Source of the DNA: Trichostrongylus colubriformis
Lineage: Eukaryota; Nematoda; Chromadorea; Rhabditida; Trichostrongylidae
Reading direction: 5' to 3'
Assembly (NCBI GenBank): GCA_963978905.1
Contig: OZ022261.1
Location: 36,474,130-36,538,129, forward strand
DNA length: 64,000 bases
Numbering within the stretch: the stretch's first letter is position 1; the number at the start of each line of letters is the position of its first letter. Of the stretch, positions 46,501-60,000 are shown in pieces. A program made the position numbers and the translations under genes. The notes beneath the pieces are model-generated. The model made no database searches. It had not been told where the DNA came from and saw only the letters and a list, made by a program, of their open reading frames with translations.

Positions 46501-48349
46501 CCAATGTAAAGTTTTGAAGAAAACTACCAGGAACTATTTTCAAAACCCCCTTCCGCACCGAAATGGTGACCGATCGGCGGGCATTTCTCTGGTGCACATG
46601 TGTCTCACCTTATGAGGCCGAAACATTTGCCGATTTCTTTTTCCGATTACTGATAGTCATTTGTTGTAGAGAGGATGAGCTAGACCCATGCTGAAGTCAT
46701 TCAAATCCGAGCAGAATGTGAAGGTTTCATTGTATGATAACACGAGATAGTAAATGGTAAATGATGATAATTGTCAGTGATATAAAAGTGTAATCCAAAA
46801 TACTGCGCAATAGATACTTGATGGGTACTTGGAAGTAGGTAATACAGTACTGCATATCAAATCTCAGGAAGGAACGAGAAAACGATTGACAAAAGCGCTG
46901 ATAGTATGGAGGTAGTGCCTTGTCACAGGAGAAAACAAGTAATCTACCACTAGGAAAATGAGCAAATCACTAGTAACTCGCAATCTACTTCAATGGAATA
47001 GCTTCTTAACGGGCCCTTTTCGAGAATAGTCTATTATCTCCTCAAGACAAAGGGATTCATCTAACTAACAGGAAATGAATGTCCACTTCACCCAGCGACT
47101 TAGTTGAAGCCCAAGGTTGTGACTATCTCGGTTTCATTGAAACATCAAAGCTTATCGAGCGTAATGTAAGATATAATTATGTATGAAAAGTTATCAAATC
47201 TAGGGAAGATGAAATTCTCAAAAATAGGTAATGATGCAAAACTAAAAACTCTCCTATTTTAGCCCTCATCCCCCATTCTTGATGAATGAGACTATACAGC
47301 GACATGTTGCTTGATTGTTGAAATTGATTCAGATACCAATCAATCAATAATAGATTCATCGTGCCGCCGAAGCCGAAGTGAATGAATCATTACTTGAAAG
47401 CGGAGTTCACTAATATAAAAGTCTTCCCCTTTTAAAGGTGCACCTTTGATTCCTTTTTAGTTCTATTTATACAGCATTATTACATGCTATCACTTATTTA
47501 TTCTCTATGGTCACAATTAAAGTCTCAGGCCTTTCCGGTAGGATATGACGTCTTACGCAAGTTTGTGAGGTTAAGTATACTTTTTACCCTACTGTCCCTC
47601 CAATCCAATAAAATAATTTTTAAGAGATTTGTACTCTCTCTAGCCTTCTTTTACATGTTCACGGTTGTACTCCAGAAAAGCCGTGATACCGCAACAAAAT
47701 CCAAACGTTGGCGATTACATAAAAGTGGGCCTGTGAAGTGGCCATTAACGCCCATTGATGAATATGTTTATCTAATCGGAGGGAGTTAGCATAGAGCATT
47801 TGCTGTCCAATCCAATAACATCATCAAAATAGGAGGAACCGGGTCGTAAAGCCAGCCAAAGACATGACTGATTGGGAGAACATGTCAAAATTGCAACGGA
47901 AGCTGATTATCTGATGAAAATCGGAAAAGTAGTGACAAATACGATTATGAGAAGGAAAATAAGAAGCTTTCACTTCCTAATCATCTTTTAGCTCTTCATA
48001 AACATTCTTACACGATAGCAAAAGTTTTTTTTTCGATGACTAGTCATTTTTACTTCATACATGAATTTTTACTTCGTACAGATCAGTTATTACTGATCTT
48101 GAAACACCCAAGCACGTAGAAGGGCATGTGCCTTTTGTATCATGACATATATTAGCAACATTCATGGCAGTTCCCTATTAATTACTAGATTTCCCTATGG
48201 TGAACAAAAATTTACCATCCAAATGAATACCTTGCAGACGTATCACTAAGTATCTCTTCGTATAAGAGCTTCTGAGGAGAAGATTACGAAAAGTATGTTG
48301 TTGTATATTCATAATCATAGAAATGTCAATAAAGAATATGCCTCCTTGC

Positions 48350-48530
48350 TTCCATTACTATACTATCACTATACTGCACTGTACTACGCTATCTATACCA
48401 TACTATACAACGTACTAGCACATTGAACTATACTATACGACAACATAGTATACCATACTTACTATATCATGTTAGACTACGCCGTACTTTCCTTTGCTAT
48501 GCTATTCTGAGCTGTGAATGTACTATTGAT
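48350..48530. repeat. Degenerate TACTATAC-type low-complexity repeat
   Basis: Words TACTATAC, CATACTATAC and TATACTATAC recur irregularly for about 180 bp with a 5-10 base period. Such tracts are common in nematode intergenic DNA. There is no coding content. Confidence 0.75.
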
Positions 48531-49845
48531 ATTACTTTATCTATTTTTATATTTTATATTATCCGTCTTTTGATAGACGCAAGTGTTCTCATCTATGATT
48601 GGGTAACATGCCCTGAGTAGAACTGCAAAAACATAGAAAAACGTGGTAGAAATGAGTTTATGATCGCAAAGAGATATGAATGTGAAGAAATCAGAGAAAG
48701 TAAAATTTCTAGAACCATAACTCTTGCCTTAGAAAGCTGGAGATATGCAGTAAATAACTTCCATAAATTTCTGAAGTCAAAATGAGTGCGGTGGGAATTA
48801 ATGAGACTGGGACTATATTTATATAAAAACTACCGATATAAGGAATTCAGGTAACCGAAAAATACACCCAATCTTTATCCACTGTCCCAGGTGGGAAAAC
48901 TTGCAATCGATTATCGATTCTATAGCTATGGAGCTTATAGGAGCTGCAATTCTGGACAGATTTCTATGAGCGGTTTAACTTTAGCGGTACTTCTCCAGTG
49001 TACTATATCAATGGGGCTAATCCTATGACGTATATCGAAGCGAAATTCAAGTGCAAGAGCAAGGTTTGGTGCTCGAGGGCTCTCCTGAAGACATAGCGCG
49101 TTCATCGAGTTTAGCTGGCAGTAACAGCGGCCGTCGTCGCGTAAACGCAGGTTTGTGGCGAGACACGCTCGTCGCGCGCACACCACAATGTGCTAATTTA
49201 TAATTGAATTTTTGAGACGATTTGCCTTAGATTTCGGGACGAGCGATTTGCCGCTAGCAGATATGCAAATGGAAGCAAGTGTGGCCGCCCTGGTAACACA
49301 CTACCAAGCAGGGAGCAGTTACCGACCGACGACTGGGCCAGCCAGCCAGTCAACCGACGAACGAATGCATCAACGCGGTCAAGATAAACGCGTACGTACT
49401 TAGGGCCGATTTACTGCTTCTTGAATTTCGCTTCGCTCTCAAATCGTCTGTCTCGTCGACTGCGGTCATTGCCCATCCCGATGCCCTTACATTCCGCGCC
49501 GACCTCATCGACATCGGAATTGAGCTATACAAGGAGATCTCACTTTTCAATTCAGATTAACAAGCGGAAATCCTCGATATGGAAGATACGTTCTGGCAAA
49601 AATCAATAACTTTGCAGAAGAGAAATTTCAAAGATGCCTTAAGATTTACTGAAGCGTCTACATAGTGGAGCTAGCAGCAGAGCTACAAGTGATAACTCTG
49701 TACCTGCGTCACCTGTGCATCATGTGTCTTCATTTTATGACACAGTTAAATGCCCAAGGACTTATACGAAAAACTCCCTACACGAAGAAGCCCGTGGCGG
49801 TGTCTAGGATCCTCCTGGATACGTCCTAATGTCTGTCAAGCCCTC

Positions 49846-49930
49846 AAATCAGCCAGCGTCCACCACTTTCAGCTGCGCGCCGCCCAGCTTCGTCATGCGA
49901 TTGGTGAAAATTGTGGCAGCCACGTGTCAA
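49846..49930. repeat. Dispersed repeat, copy 1 of pair with 51877-51960
   Basis: CACCACTTTCAGCTGCGCGC, CGCCCA, ATGCGATTGGTGAAAA and GGCAGCCACGTG recur in order at 51877-51960 on the same strand. The ATGCGATTGG word links it loosely to the repeat in git-1 intron 15. Confidence 0.75.
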
Positions 49931-51719
49931 AAGGGCTCGACATCGAGAAAACGTGAATTATTTGAGTTCAAGAGGTTGACAAATGCACCTCACTCAGCCT
50001 TCAATAGGAACAGGGCGCCGGCGGTTATGCCAAGCATATGACAGTAATGGCCTAGTACACCTACTGAACTTTGCTGATACCATTTCCAAAAAAGTGCAGT
50101 CGATAAGGACCCTTCTCGCACTCCTTATCATATTTATATTACATCTATTTTCTTTATCTCTTATATGCACCTGTTCTGGGCATTTGCATTCTTATGGGCA
50201 CACAAACCTTCTTTTCGAGCTCTTTTCCAAAAAAAGTGAGAAAGTAAAACGAATTGCAAAGTTCAGAAAACAATTCATGATTGAAGGGTTCCTTGGTACC
50301 ATATGTCGTGGTAGACAATGCATGTTTTATGTCAAGGTTATATGCTCCTCTGTCATGAACGTTAATTGAAAAAGACAACTCATTAACGAACTCTCCGACG
50401 ACTGCTCTCTGATCTTTTGAGGATCATTCCACAACGCCGGGAATCATGGGAAGGAGAGTGGGGAGTTCTATTTGAATTCGGCACGTGGAATCTTCTGCCT
50501 GAACGGGTTCAGCCCATACGTCCTCTTACGATGAGTGGAATGTGCCCTCTTAAAGAAATCGTCCACGGAAATTCCACAATTCTGATTTTTCTTGTAATCG
50601 CTTCACTAAATACAATACACGAACAGAACCACAAGAGAACCAAGAAATTCCCCTCATTCGGGAGCAGGAACCGAAAAATGGGAAGAAGGCCAGTTCATTC
50701 GAATTCCCGCCGACCAAGATCTGAATGGTCATAGCGGCCAGAGCGCAGTCCACATTTCGCACCCGACGCTGATTTGCTTCTCGCTCTGCGTCCCTGGCCA
50801 TGTGAGTGTCGCCTCTTTGTTCCTTGGCCCTCTAGCCACTCGGATACCCCACCCCGTCGGCAGCCACTTAGCAGAGCTCTAGCTCAAACGGATTCTTTTA
50901 TATGCACGTGAGACTTTGCATCTGGCCCTCAGTTACAAATTTAACATATATATGCAGGTGTAAAGGAGAACTTCAGTTTCCCTGGACGATTCCTCTAACC
51001 ACTGTGCTATGTTCGCCTTTATGGGTTTAAGTTTACATGAAAGCTGATCTACAAATAATTTCGATGAGAGATCGGAAGCCAGCGTAATCATGGTAATGTA
51101 AACAAAAATCCCGGAAACAGGTATGGATTGAAATTGAGGGAATCCAGTCAATGCATTTATCAGAAAATATCAATTTTGTCGTTTCATCCAGTTTCTGATG
51201 AGCGAGAGAGGCACCTGGGACCGCGAATATAGCCCCAGCTGACAATACTCTATTCGAGGTTCCTGCAGTTCTCAACGCTCTATCAGTAATGGAATTTCGA
51301 ATAAAATTGGAATGTATGACGCTTCTTCGAGGTTAGTATCTGATCGTTCCTAAGGCCCCTCATCTTTACGTAGGAGAAGATTTTTATATTTCCAGTCATG
51401 CGAACGATGACACGCATGCCACTACAAGTACATGTGACAAGGATTCCCTGAATCTCGTAATCAATTAACTTTCAGAAGACCTTTACAAGAGCAAATTGAT
51501 ATTAATAAAACACTATTAATAATTCAATGGTCAGCATTTGATAAAGGGACGTATCTAAGCAGATCACTCTTATTAGCATTTTTACCTCTTATCAGGGAAG
51601 AAGGCCGAGAGGTGAATTAGAAGCGAATGAAATTTCTTTGATTTAATTATATTTCGTCATCAGCCCACTTTATTATATTAAATGCGTGATAAAAGAGAGT
51701 GACGACTATTTACTTACAA

Positions 51720-51800
51720 GGCGCTATAGCGCAGTGAGTAGAGATGAGGGCTCGGTTTTATGCCCTCGACACGGATTAGTTTTTGAAAGGTATGACCCAG
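51720..51800 (+). repeat. tRNA-like block, possible SINE head
   Basis: GGCGCTATAGCGCAGTGAGT then AGAG resembles a pol III A box (TATAGCGCAGTGAG), and GGTATGACCC about 65 bases on is a poor B box. The sequence does not fold into a proper cloverleaf with a CCA-ready acceptor stem, so I do not call a tRNA gene. The downstream repeat at 51877-51960 could be the body of such an element. Confidence 0.35.
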
Positions 51801-51876
51801 GGGCAACGTCTGCAACTGCTGAGGACATAACTTGGTGGAGGCGAGAGGATAGGTCATTAGGGTCCGCCGAGCTTTT

Positions 51877-51960
51877 GATTCAGCTGGCGCCCACCACTTT
51901 CAGCTGAGCACCGCCCACTTTTGATGCGATTGGTGAAAACGGCGGCAGCTACGTGGCAGA
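51877..51960. repeat. Dispersed repeat, copy 2 of pair with 49846-49930
   Basis: CACCACTTTCAGCTGAGCAC, CGCCCA, ATGCGATTGGTGAAAA and GGCAGCTACGTGGC match the first copy, with a few substitutions and one small indel. Confidence 0.75.
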
Positions 51961-53139
51961 ACAGACTTGCAATGGGTGACAGGATAGGTCGTGAGCAATG
52001 ACGGTAAGGTTAACGTTATGGTGACACTATTGAATTTTAATGATACCACCAAATCAGATAGGTCTTATTTTTACTGATTTTGGGATTTCCTTTGGTTTTT
52101 TCTTCATTCATGTGTTCATCAGCATTCCACTTTTCAGTTTAGCGCCATAACGCAGAAAATCTGTCTTGGAATGCGCCTTCGACTTATCAGTGTGCACTGG
52201 GATAATTTTACGGTTCTGAAAGATCAGGAAAATTACAGCCTTCACTTCAAGAAAAAAATCGTCCTACTCACCGCCTTAATTTTGAGATGCAAATTTTCAT
52301 TTACCACAATAAAATATTCAACGGATGTTGACTATCCAACCAGATAATTCAATTTGAAAATCAAATATTCGAATAGACGACATCAAAAAAGTTTCGTCAA
52401 AAAGATTAAAATCGCTGCGGACTTACACTTTCAATGGAGAGTTCGGATGTGACTTCCTGTGATCCGGTATTAGAATCATGAAACCACATATGAAAATGTT
52501 TTTCAGAAAATCATTCTTCAGTCAAGGAGTTTCAGAACGGTAGCGTGGAAGGGTTTCCGCTGATCTTCAGTGTTGAGTATGTGGTAGTAGTGGCGGCATA
52601 AAAATACTTCAACCTCAAACGGACCACTTTTCCTTTACATTTGTGAGAGCGCGAGAGGAGCAGCGCAACAATTTGCCCTCGTTGCTTTGTGCTGCACGGC
52701 AACAATTTTCCATTGTTTGTCACGCCTTTGTCGGATTGAAAAGGAAGCCAACACAATTACAACCAAGTTTTTCAGCAGCGGTGATAGCAAAATATGGGTG
52801 GGGCTTTACTAATGGCACCATCGTGAAAATTTGCATCCTTCCACGATAAATTTGCACGTATTGTTGTAGTGACAGTGCCTCGCACAACCCTCTTCGTAGC
52901 CTGGATTACTGTAGGTGCTCAGTTCCGCATAAAATCGGACCCAGACTAGGGTAATGCGCTAAGCGCTCTAACACAGTCCATAGCGTGTGTGAACAAACAC
53001 GCCATTCCTCCTACTAAGACAAATATGATCAATTTGTACGGGAGAATTTGAAATCATTTCCTGCGCAAATAGTCCTCATCTAATGATACCTTCCAGTGTG
53101 ACTTGTTCCGCAGTCCTTTCTAAATTCAGTCCCTCACCT

Positions 53140-53175
53140 GAACTCAGCCGTACTCCTTCGAGTACGGCTGAGTTC
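53140..53175. repeat. Perfect 16-bp inverted repeat with a 4-base loop
   Basis: GAACTCAGCCGTACTC, loop CTTC, then GAGTACGGCTGAGTTC. Every base of the stem pairs. Confidence 0.95.
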
Positions 53176-53574
53176 ATGCATTTCCGGCGCAATGATATTA
53201 CGGAATCCTATTGGTGCCCAGTGAAACGTAAAAATGTTCGCACTTCCTAAATTGCACTAGAATTTTCTAGTTACCACGACTTCCTTAATGTTCTTTTGGA
53301 TCTGTTGCGCTTCAAGGGAACCCCTATTCTACAGAAATGTTCCAGCTTTTCTGATTCGCTTTGTGCTTCAATAGAAAGTCTCGCGCGGGTACCAAAAATT
53401 ATTTTGCTGTGGAGATATAGGTATATGAATGCTCACTGCACTGATGTTCTGATTATGTACTTCATGGGTAAAGTACAGCAGGAAAGTAACAGGAGGTGCA
53501 GCAATTTACATTCCCAATCGGATACGATTAATATAAGTAGGTAAAAAAGTACAAACACATTACCACGAATTCCG

Positions 53575-53751
53575 AGGTTCGCACCACGGCGTGCAACGCG
53601 ACGCGTGCTAGCTAAGGGCGTTGCATGTAGTTGGGTTCTGGAGCGACTGCACCCGCCTCAGGACCCAATTACATACGGCGCCCCATCTTGCACGCATCAC
53701 GCCGCACGCAGCTGGCCGCAGAGCGAAATTTTGACGTAACGGTACAGACCC
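53575..53751. mobile_element. Foldback MITE, copy H
   Basis: It starts AGGTTCGCACCACGGCGTGC and ends GCGAAATTTTGACGTAACGG then TACAGACC. The flanks cgaattccg and cgaattctg agree at 8 of 9 bases as a target duplication. Its centre, CAGGACCCAATTACATACGG then CGCC, is the uninterrupted version of the site where the mariner at 196-1094 inserted in another copy. Confidence 0.9.
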
Positions 53752-54077
53752 CGAATTCTGCCCCCATTCTCACAGAACACTGAAGTATCATACCAGGAGA
53801 ACCAGGCGATTGACCACACAGTTCCAGGGAGTAACTAACTTTAGATAGAACTGACGAAAATAGCTACTAGGAAAAAGGGAAATGAGCTTTTTCTGCACTT
53901 CAAAATGATGGCGTTTTGGAATTGGCGGTTGCATTATAGCTAATTGGTAAGATCATAAAAGTAAAGCAGTTATAGCAAGTACTTTTGGGTTTCGGACTAC
54001 AGTTTAACGATACCAATAAAGGGACAAAATGAGATTGGAAATATAATGAGAAGTACTGGGTTGAGGAATAATTGCTG

Positions 54078-55071
54078 CCGTTTTTTATTCTCTGTGTTTC
54101 GCAACGTTCTCTTCACCTTTCGACAAAGCTTCTACATGTGTTCGATGGACCTTTTTCTGCTCTAAGAAATGCGCTGTCGGTTTTTTCGATTCCTCTAATT
54201 CTTAATATTTATAAGGCTTAGGAATGAAGTAAGCTGAAGGTAAAAATTCGCACTCTTGACATTTCCTCTCCTTCGTCTGCCATCGAGGTCAATTGTATGC
54301 GCATATGTTTTCAATGGAGCTTTTTCAGCACGAGACAGTTCCATTCGGTTTTTGATCGTTTCATCGGGTTATTTTTGAGGTTCAGAAATGGTGTCATTTA
54401 AAGGCGAAAATCTCCACTTTTGGCAAATCGACGTGCAAAAGAGCTGCCTCTCATACTTCTGATGAAATCAAATGAGGGATAAAAAGCATCCCCTATGAAT
54501 CTACTGTTATAATTATTGGTTTCCTTGCGAATAAAACTGTTTGGTGAAATCTCGATTTTTGGCGAAAAAAGGGCGGGTGGGTTTCAGCTGAGTACCCCAT
54601 TTCTAGGCCTCAGAAATTTTAAACTATGAGAGGATTCAGAAGATAAGTGGCACTTTCTTGTACGATAGATAAGCTTTTTCGAAAGCATACATGGGTATTC
54701 TCTACAAACTCGATGGTGGGCGAGGAAGGGAAAATACCGAAAGTGTACATTTTTGCTGAGCGCTGCATTTGTGAGTCTTAGAATCAGCACACAGTTGAGC
54801 GGTTTCAATAACAAGCTATAACGTTTTGTAGAATTAAAAAGGCTCTATCGAAAATGTATGCGCTCATATTTTTGACCACGATGGCAGACGAAGGAGAGGA
54901 AATGTCGGAAGTGCGAAGTTTTGCTTTCAGATTACACTTTCTAAACCTCATAAATATCAAGCCATCAAAGAGATCGAAAAAATCAAACAACGGCATTTTG
55001 TAGAGCAAAAAAAGCTTCATCGAACACATGTATAAGCTTTGTCGAAGGAGACACAGAGAATTAAAAAACGG
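54078..55071. repeat. Large inverted repeat (foldback), arms about 240 bp
   Basis: The left arm at about 54078-54325 (CCGTTTTTTATTCTCTGTGT, CGACAAAGCTTCTACATGTG, CATTTCCTCTCCTTCGTCTG) is the reverse complement of about 54838-55071 (CAGACGAAGGAGAGGAAATG, CACATGTATAAGCTTTGTCG, ACACAGAGAATTAAAAAACG). The arms are about 80 percent alike. The spacer of about 500 bp contains a further diverged repeat of the same kind (GATAGATAAGCTTTTTCGAA, GGTGGGCGAGGAAGGGAAAA). No transposase is seen. Confidence 0.85.
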
Positions 55072-57623
55072 CGGGATTTTGTTTTTCAATCCAATATGTA
55101 GATAGGATCTTGGAAGGCTGAAGTATAGCCAAGTTTCAAGTCCTAGACTGATAAAGTCACTAGAAACCCACTATAAATGAAATAAGAACAGAATATATTT
55201 TAATTGCAGCAGCACCCTGGCGCTGATGAACTCCTTGTGGATCTTGGAAATGGAATCTAGCCATATTTCACATCAAGGCCTATAATTTAGTGACTGTGGC
55301 AGAAGAAATCAGTCTGATTTCAATCCAGAGAGCACTCGCGTTTTTGGAGCTCTCCTCGAGACATTTTCAACACAGAACCTTCTAAAGGGCAAGTAATAGC
55401 GATTCAATGGAAGCAAAAGGCGTAAGTTGCCCGAGTCTTTACATTTCTAATCTCGGTCACAAAAACAAAAGTACAATGGCATCGTAAAATTTTCTATGGT
55501 GATTGAAGTACGTCAGACGTAAGTTGCTATGGACAAGATGTGTTGTCCTGATCGAGATCCTTTCATGAACAACCATTGAGGGTCAAAGGTGGGCTGACTA
55601 AGGGTGAGATGATAACACTTTCAGAAGCTATAAAGTATCAGTGGAGTAAAATCTGAATGAACGGAGCGTAAGAGGTTGCCAGAATAACCACCGACTGAAG
55701 TGAGGGCGAAAACAATCTGAAGAAGCCATAGTCACGACATGGCCATATTCACCCAGGGACCCATTACCCATAAATAAAAGGGTAAACAATCTTTTTAAGT
55801 AGCGGGTAAAGTCCAAGTTTATTATGAACAACCAGAGTGATGAACAAAGATTCTTTGTGATCCATCCAAGGCTCGTGAAGGACAATGTATAGTGTATAGT
55901 ATATAGACAATGTAATGTGCATCTTATAGAAGGACGGAACAATAATTGTTTGTAAATTTTCAAATTCCCTTAGCAATGAGTAAAGAAGTAGAGATGTAAA
56001 TATAATAATAATAAATATATAAAGAATATTCAGAACACTATAAAAATCATTCTTGTTCGAAAAACAGAAAGAGATAGCATCGCATAGAACTCGCAAGAGG
56101 CATCGCATAGAGCTTTTTTCTGCTGTAAGCTATTCCATGAAGTAAAAAAATATGCCTCATTCGAAAAACCTGCAAAGCCGCAGTACATGAAAACTGGGCG
56201 TGCGTACGCGAAGCGAAATACTCCGCAGGTGCATGCTATGTATCAAGTTGAAGCTAGTGAAGTATTACCAATTTTGATAATATTAATAACTGACATTTTT
56301 GTTGTAATGTGACAATTTATGATACCTTTTGATGAAAAGTCACAGGAATTCAAACAAATCAAAAATGTTTGTCTGCAGCTGGTTGAAGTCGGAGGTCCTG
56401 CCTATGAAAGACAACAATTTTGTCAAGTATGTTGACCGCACGCCAAATACAAAAATGCTCTACTTTTAGTGTGGTACAAAGGGTGCCAATGCGGCGCCGC
56501 AAACATAATGCGGGTTGGTTCAGTGATAGGCTCGGCAACGAAATAATGACAGCGGTCGTTTGTGGTACGATGGTCACTGCCTCCTTCTGCAGCATAACTA
56601 TATTACTTGTGAAATTTTGATAATCAAAAATGATTATTGGGAGGTTAGCCAACATTTTCATCGCCTTTTAACTACTTCATGGCTTGGTCTCGGAGAAAAT
56701 GAATGATAGAGGTTATTTCGGAAACTGAGTTTATTCAAATGTGACAGAATGAGGGCCCCTTTCCTAGACTCCTTTCTTGTTTTCTTTGCCTGTTTTCTAG
56801 ACCCCTGTCTTGTCGTAGGTTGTTTCTTTAGGTGGGAGTTCTCGAAGTTTTCTTTAGTATTCATTGTTGATGGGTTTTTCACAGCTTAATGGCACTCAGG
56901 CATGAGAAAGTCGAAAGTGTGTTGTGTTCGTATAAGCGGAAACGAAAGCAAAACTCACGAAGGAAGTGGTCTCATGCGTTCCCAACGGTAAACCAATAGC
57001 TTGAAAAATTTCTCGAAATTTCAACAGAAACAGGATCAAAATCCTCTCCGGAAAGTTGAACTGTTTCCCAGTATTTCACTTGGATCTCACTGGGTGAATC
57101 AATTACAAAAACTCACAAATTTTCCAGGCAAGTCAAGCAAGAAATCAATGAAAGAACTCGAAAGTATTGTTGTTGTTTTAGTTTATAGAGTACTATGTGC
57201 TTGAACACATCTTGTGTTTCTCTCGAGAGGTCCTAATTTGACATTTTTATAGCGATCCCCGGGGAATCGGCGATGAAGCACACATTCTTATCGCATCTTG
57301 GAATCATCATCCCACTACACCATCTCACTTAGATGTTCTGCATGTGGCAGCATGTCGTATGTCGTATGTGATGTTTACAGGGATATGATAACTTTGCAGT
57401 AAATGTAAACACACTCTCGTTGACGCATCGTAATTACAACTTTGCGCGTTTTCCTAAAAATACTTTTCTTATGAATCGATGACATGTTGCATGTTAGCCA
57501 TAACACAAACACCTACTGTAGGAGAGAGTAATCTTAAGTATTGAGCAATGTTCAATAATCAACTTTTATTTGCTGCCCATTGTCAGTAAATTTGACATGA
57601 AACCATTAATAACCCTGTGAAAA

Positions 57624-57832
57624 GTCCTGTGCATCAGGACAGAAAATTCGCATCACACGATTTCGTGCAAGACTGGGCGCCACAGCGATTGGATTCTGGA
57701 GTGATACCGTTCCATCTGCCTTCTGTTCGGCGTAATCCCTACAGGACCCGGCATTATACAGCATCCCTAGCTCGAACGCAACGCATTGCGCGCCGCAGGT
57801 GGCCTCACGAATTTTCTGTCCTAATGACGCTT
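57624..57832. mobile_element. Foldback MITE, copy I
   Basis: Left GTCCTGTGCATCAGGACAGA then AAATTCGCATC, and right CACGAATTTTCTGTCCTAAT then GACG, form the arms. The central boxes are GCGCCACAGCGATTGGATTC and ACAGGACCC...AGCATCCCTAGCTCG. The end type matches copies at 22219 and 32932. Confidence 0.75.
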
Positions 57833-59896
57833 ACCGCTGAGGGAATTGGCGCGTCTGGCCTCTGAAAAGATCCATAGTTCACATAGAAAAGACTTTTATG
57901 TTGCCCTCGACGGGCAGTTTTAGTTCTGCGCGCCATGAATGATTAGGGGCAAATGGATTAGACAGCAGTGCTAGTAGTTATACTTCAAGAATATCAATAA
58001 CAATTATGAGAAATGGGAACCAACCACAACGCAGTCTTTCAAAGTCACACTTGCTATGTGTACATACTTCCGTCGGTAGAACACTTCAATGCATGCAGCA
58101 TCATAGCGCTAAGTTTCGGCGGATTAAACTTGCAAAGCGCATGACTATATATTGAGTCTAACTGAAGTCAGGGTCATATAAGGAATGACTGGTAAGGGAT
58201 TGGGTTGTTAAGGCTGGCATGGAGGCCAAATGGGGAAATCACGGTGTTTCATGATTTCAATGAATTTGATAGTTGTTTTCGCCCTCGCCTCAGCTTTCTG
58301 CTCGTGTTCCTTTTCGCTGGAGAAGAATGCATCTCCTATGGGGGTGATATTGCAGACTATCAACATAATGTGATGATGACGTGCTCGCTAGTAACTCACG
58401 GATAAGTTGCAAGAGCTCAAATCACGCTTTAAGTCAAAAGGAATAATAAAGAGGACAATTTTCAAACAATTTTCAAACAAATAAATAAACTTTTGAAGTG
58501 CCACGATCTATGAGAGACCTGGGTTCCTGCACTCCAAGGAAGGACTACTAATTTCGCAGTAAAGGAAAGAGATTTAATTAGATAGAAAAGTATCCTGTTT
58601 CAGTTCATTGAAAGGAGTGAGTTGAGGGGTGCGTATAATGACAGAGTAATTTGAAAGAATTCCATTCGGTTACTTTCACAGTATCCGGAAAATTTTCAAT
58701 TTAGGAAATTTGTCGTCACAAAAATACAGAAAAATCCTTGAATAAAACACTGCAATTCTGACCTCTTCGAGATAAATCGCGTAACATAAAAAGGAGCGGA
58801 TCACCTATAATTCAGGGAGATTTTGGAATCGTCTGTAAATTAACTGCATTTGCTCACGGGACATCACGAACTCCCTTTCATGCATCTCTAACTTGTGAGC
58901 TAGAGCGCAGACGAGTGAAGGTATCAACAGGTGCAACCGTCAATGGTGACGACCCTTCGAAGGCCTGAATCATGCAAAAAGGGTGGGCAGTGAGTGACCC
59001 ACTTCCAGGAGGAGTAAGAGACACAGTTAATTTGAGCGGGAATTTCAAATCGAGTTCATGACCGAAGGGTCCATTTCCCATATTTCCGAAGAGGGGCCGA
59101 AGACTGGTGCATTTCGTTTCATCATTGAGGGGTACGTGGAGAAGCGAAGCTACAGTGATTGATAGGTGAGAAAATTGATGGGCACCACTTGAAGTGTGAA
59201 AAAAAGCTCTTCACCCATTGTCCAGCGGCGATTTACAGCGAAATTCTACCAGTGACAGCCTACTATTTTGCAGTGATTGCCCTTTATTTATTAGGGGAGA
59301 CACCATTAGAAATATTCCTGCTGAGTTGTGGTAAATAAGACTGGTAAGCTTCTCAACACTTGATTAATATGCACCCGGAAAGCAGCTGCTGTATGCCATA
59401 CAAAGTACAGCACATTTATAGTAAAGCAAATAAAGTTCGAGTCAATTTTGTTCAGATGGTTACAAGTTCCTTTCCTGGAGTAGCAATTTAGTCATGCCCT
59501 AATATTTGAAGGAAATTCAAAATTTTCGGAAAAGATCTTTTGTTGTCTCGATTATAAGAAAAGTTTGAAACTGAAGACGGGAGTTTACTGACCACATTGA
59601 AATGAACACGGTAAATGGAAAGAGAAGAGATGGAGAGGAAATCCAATAAACCACGTAACGTAAGTGCATCGAGAGAAAGGTGCAGCGACCTTCAGATGGA
59701 GTAGTGATGAAAAGAATTTGTTTTCGTCTCTCACTCCTACTTCACATGGATTTTCAATCACGTCCTGAAGCGCTGAAAAAGCTTTCAACCCTGTCTCATC
59801 CGAGTCTTCTTAGCCTTTTTCTAAGCGGCTTCCCAGAATTGGAGAAGCAACCGGTCCTGCTCGTGTAGTTTGACAAGTCGGTTTTCGGATTTCGAG

Positions 59897-60000
59897 GATC
59901 TCGTACCACAACACGCGTCGTGCGATGCGGCGCGTGCGAGCTAGGTCCGCCATGTGTGGCGGGGTCCTAGGGCGATTACCATGTACTGCGCACTACTACA
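59897..60000. mobile_element. Half of a foldback MITE
   Basis: GGATTTCGAGG...CGTGCGAGCTAGGTCCGCCA then GGGGTCCTAGGGCGATTACC is the left half of the family. The mirror half is missing, so this copy is truncated. Confidence 0.65.
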
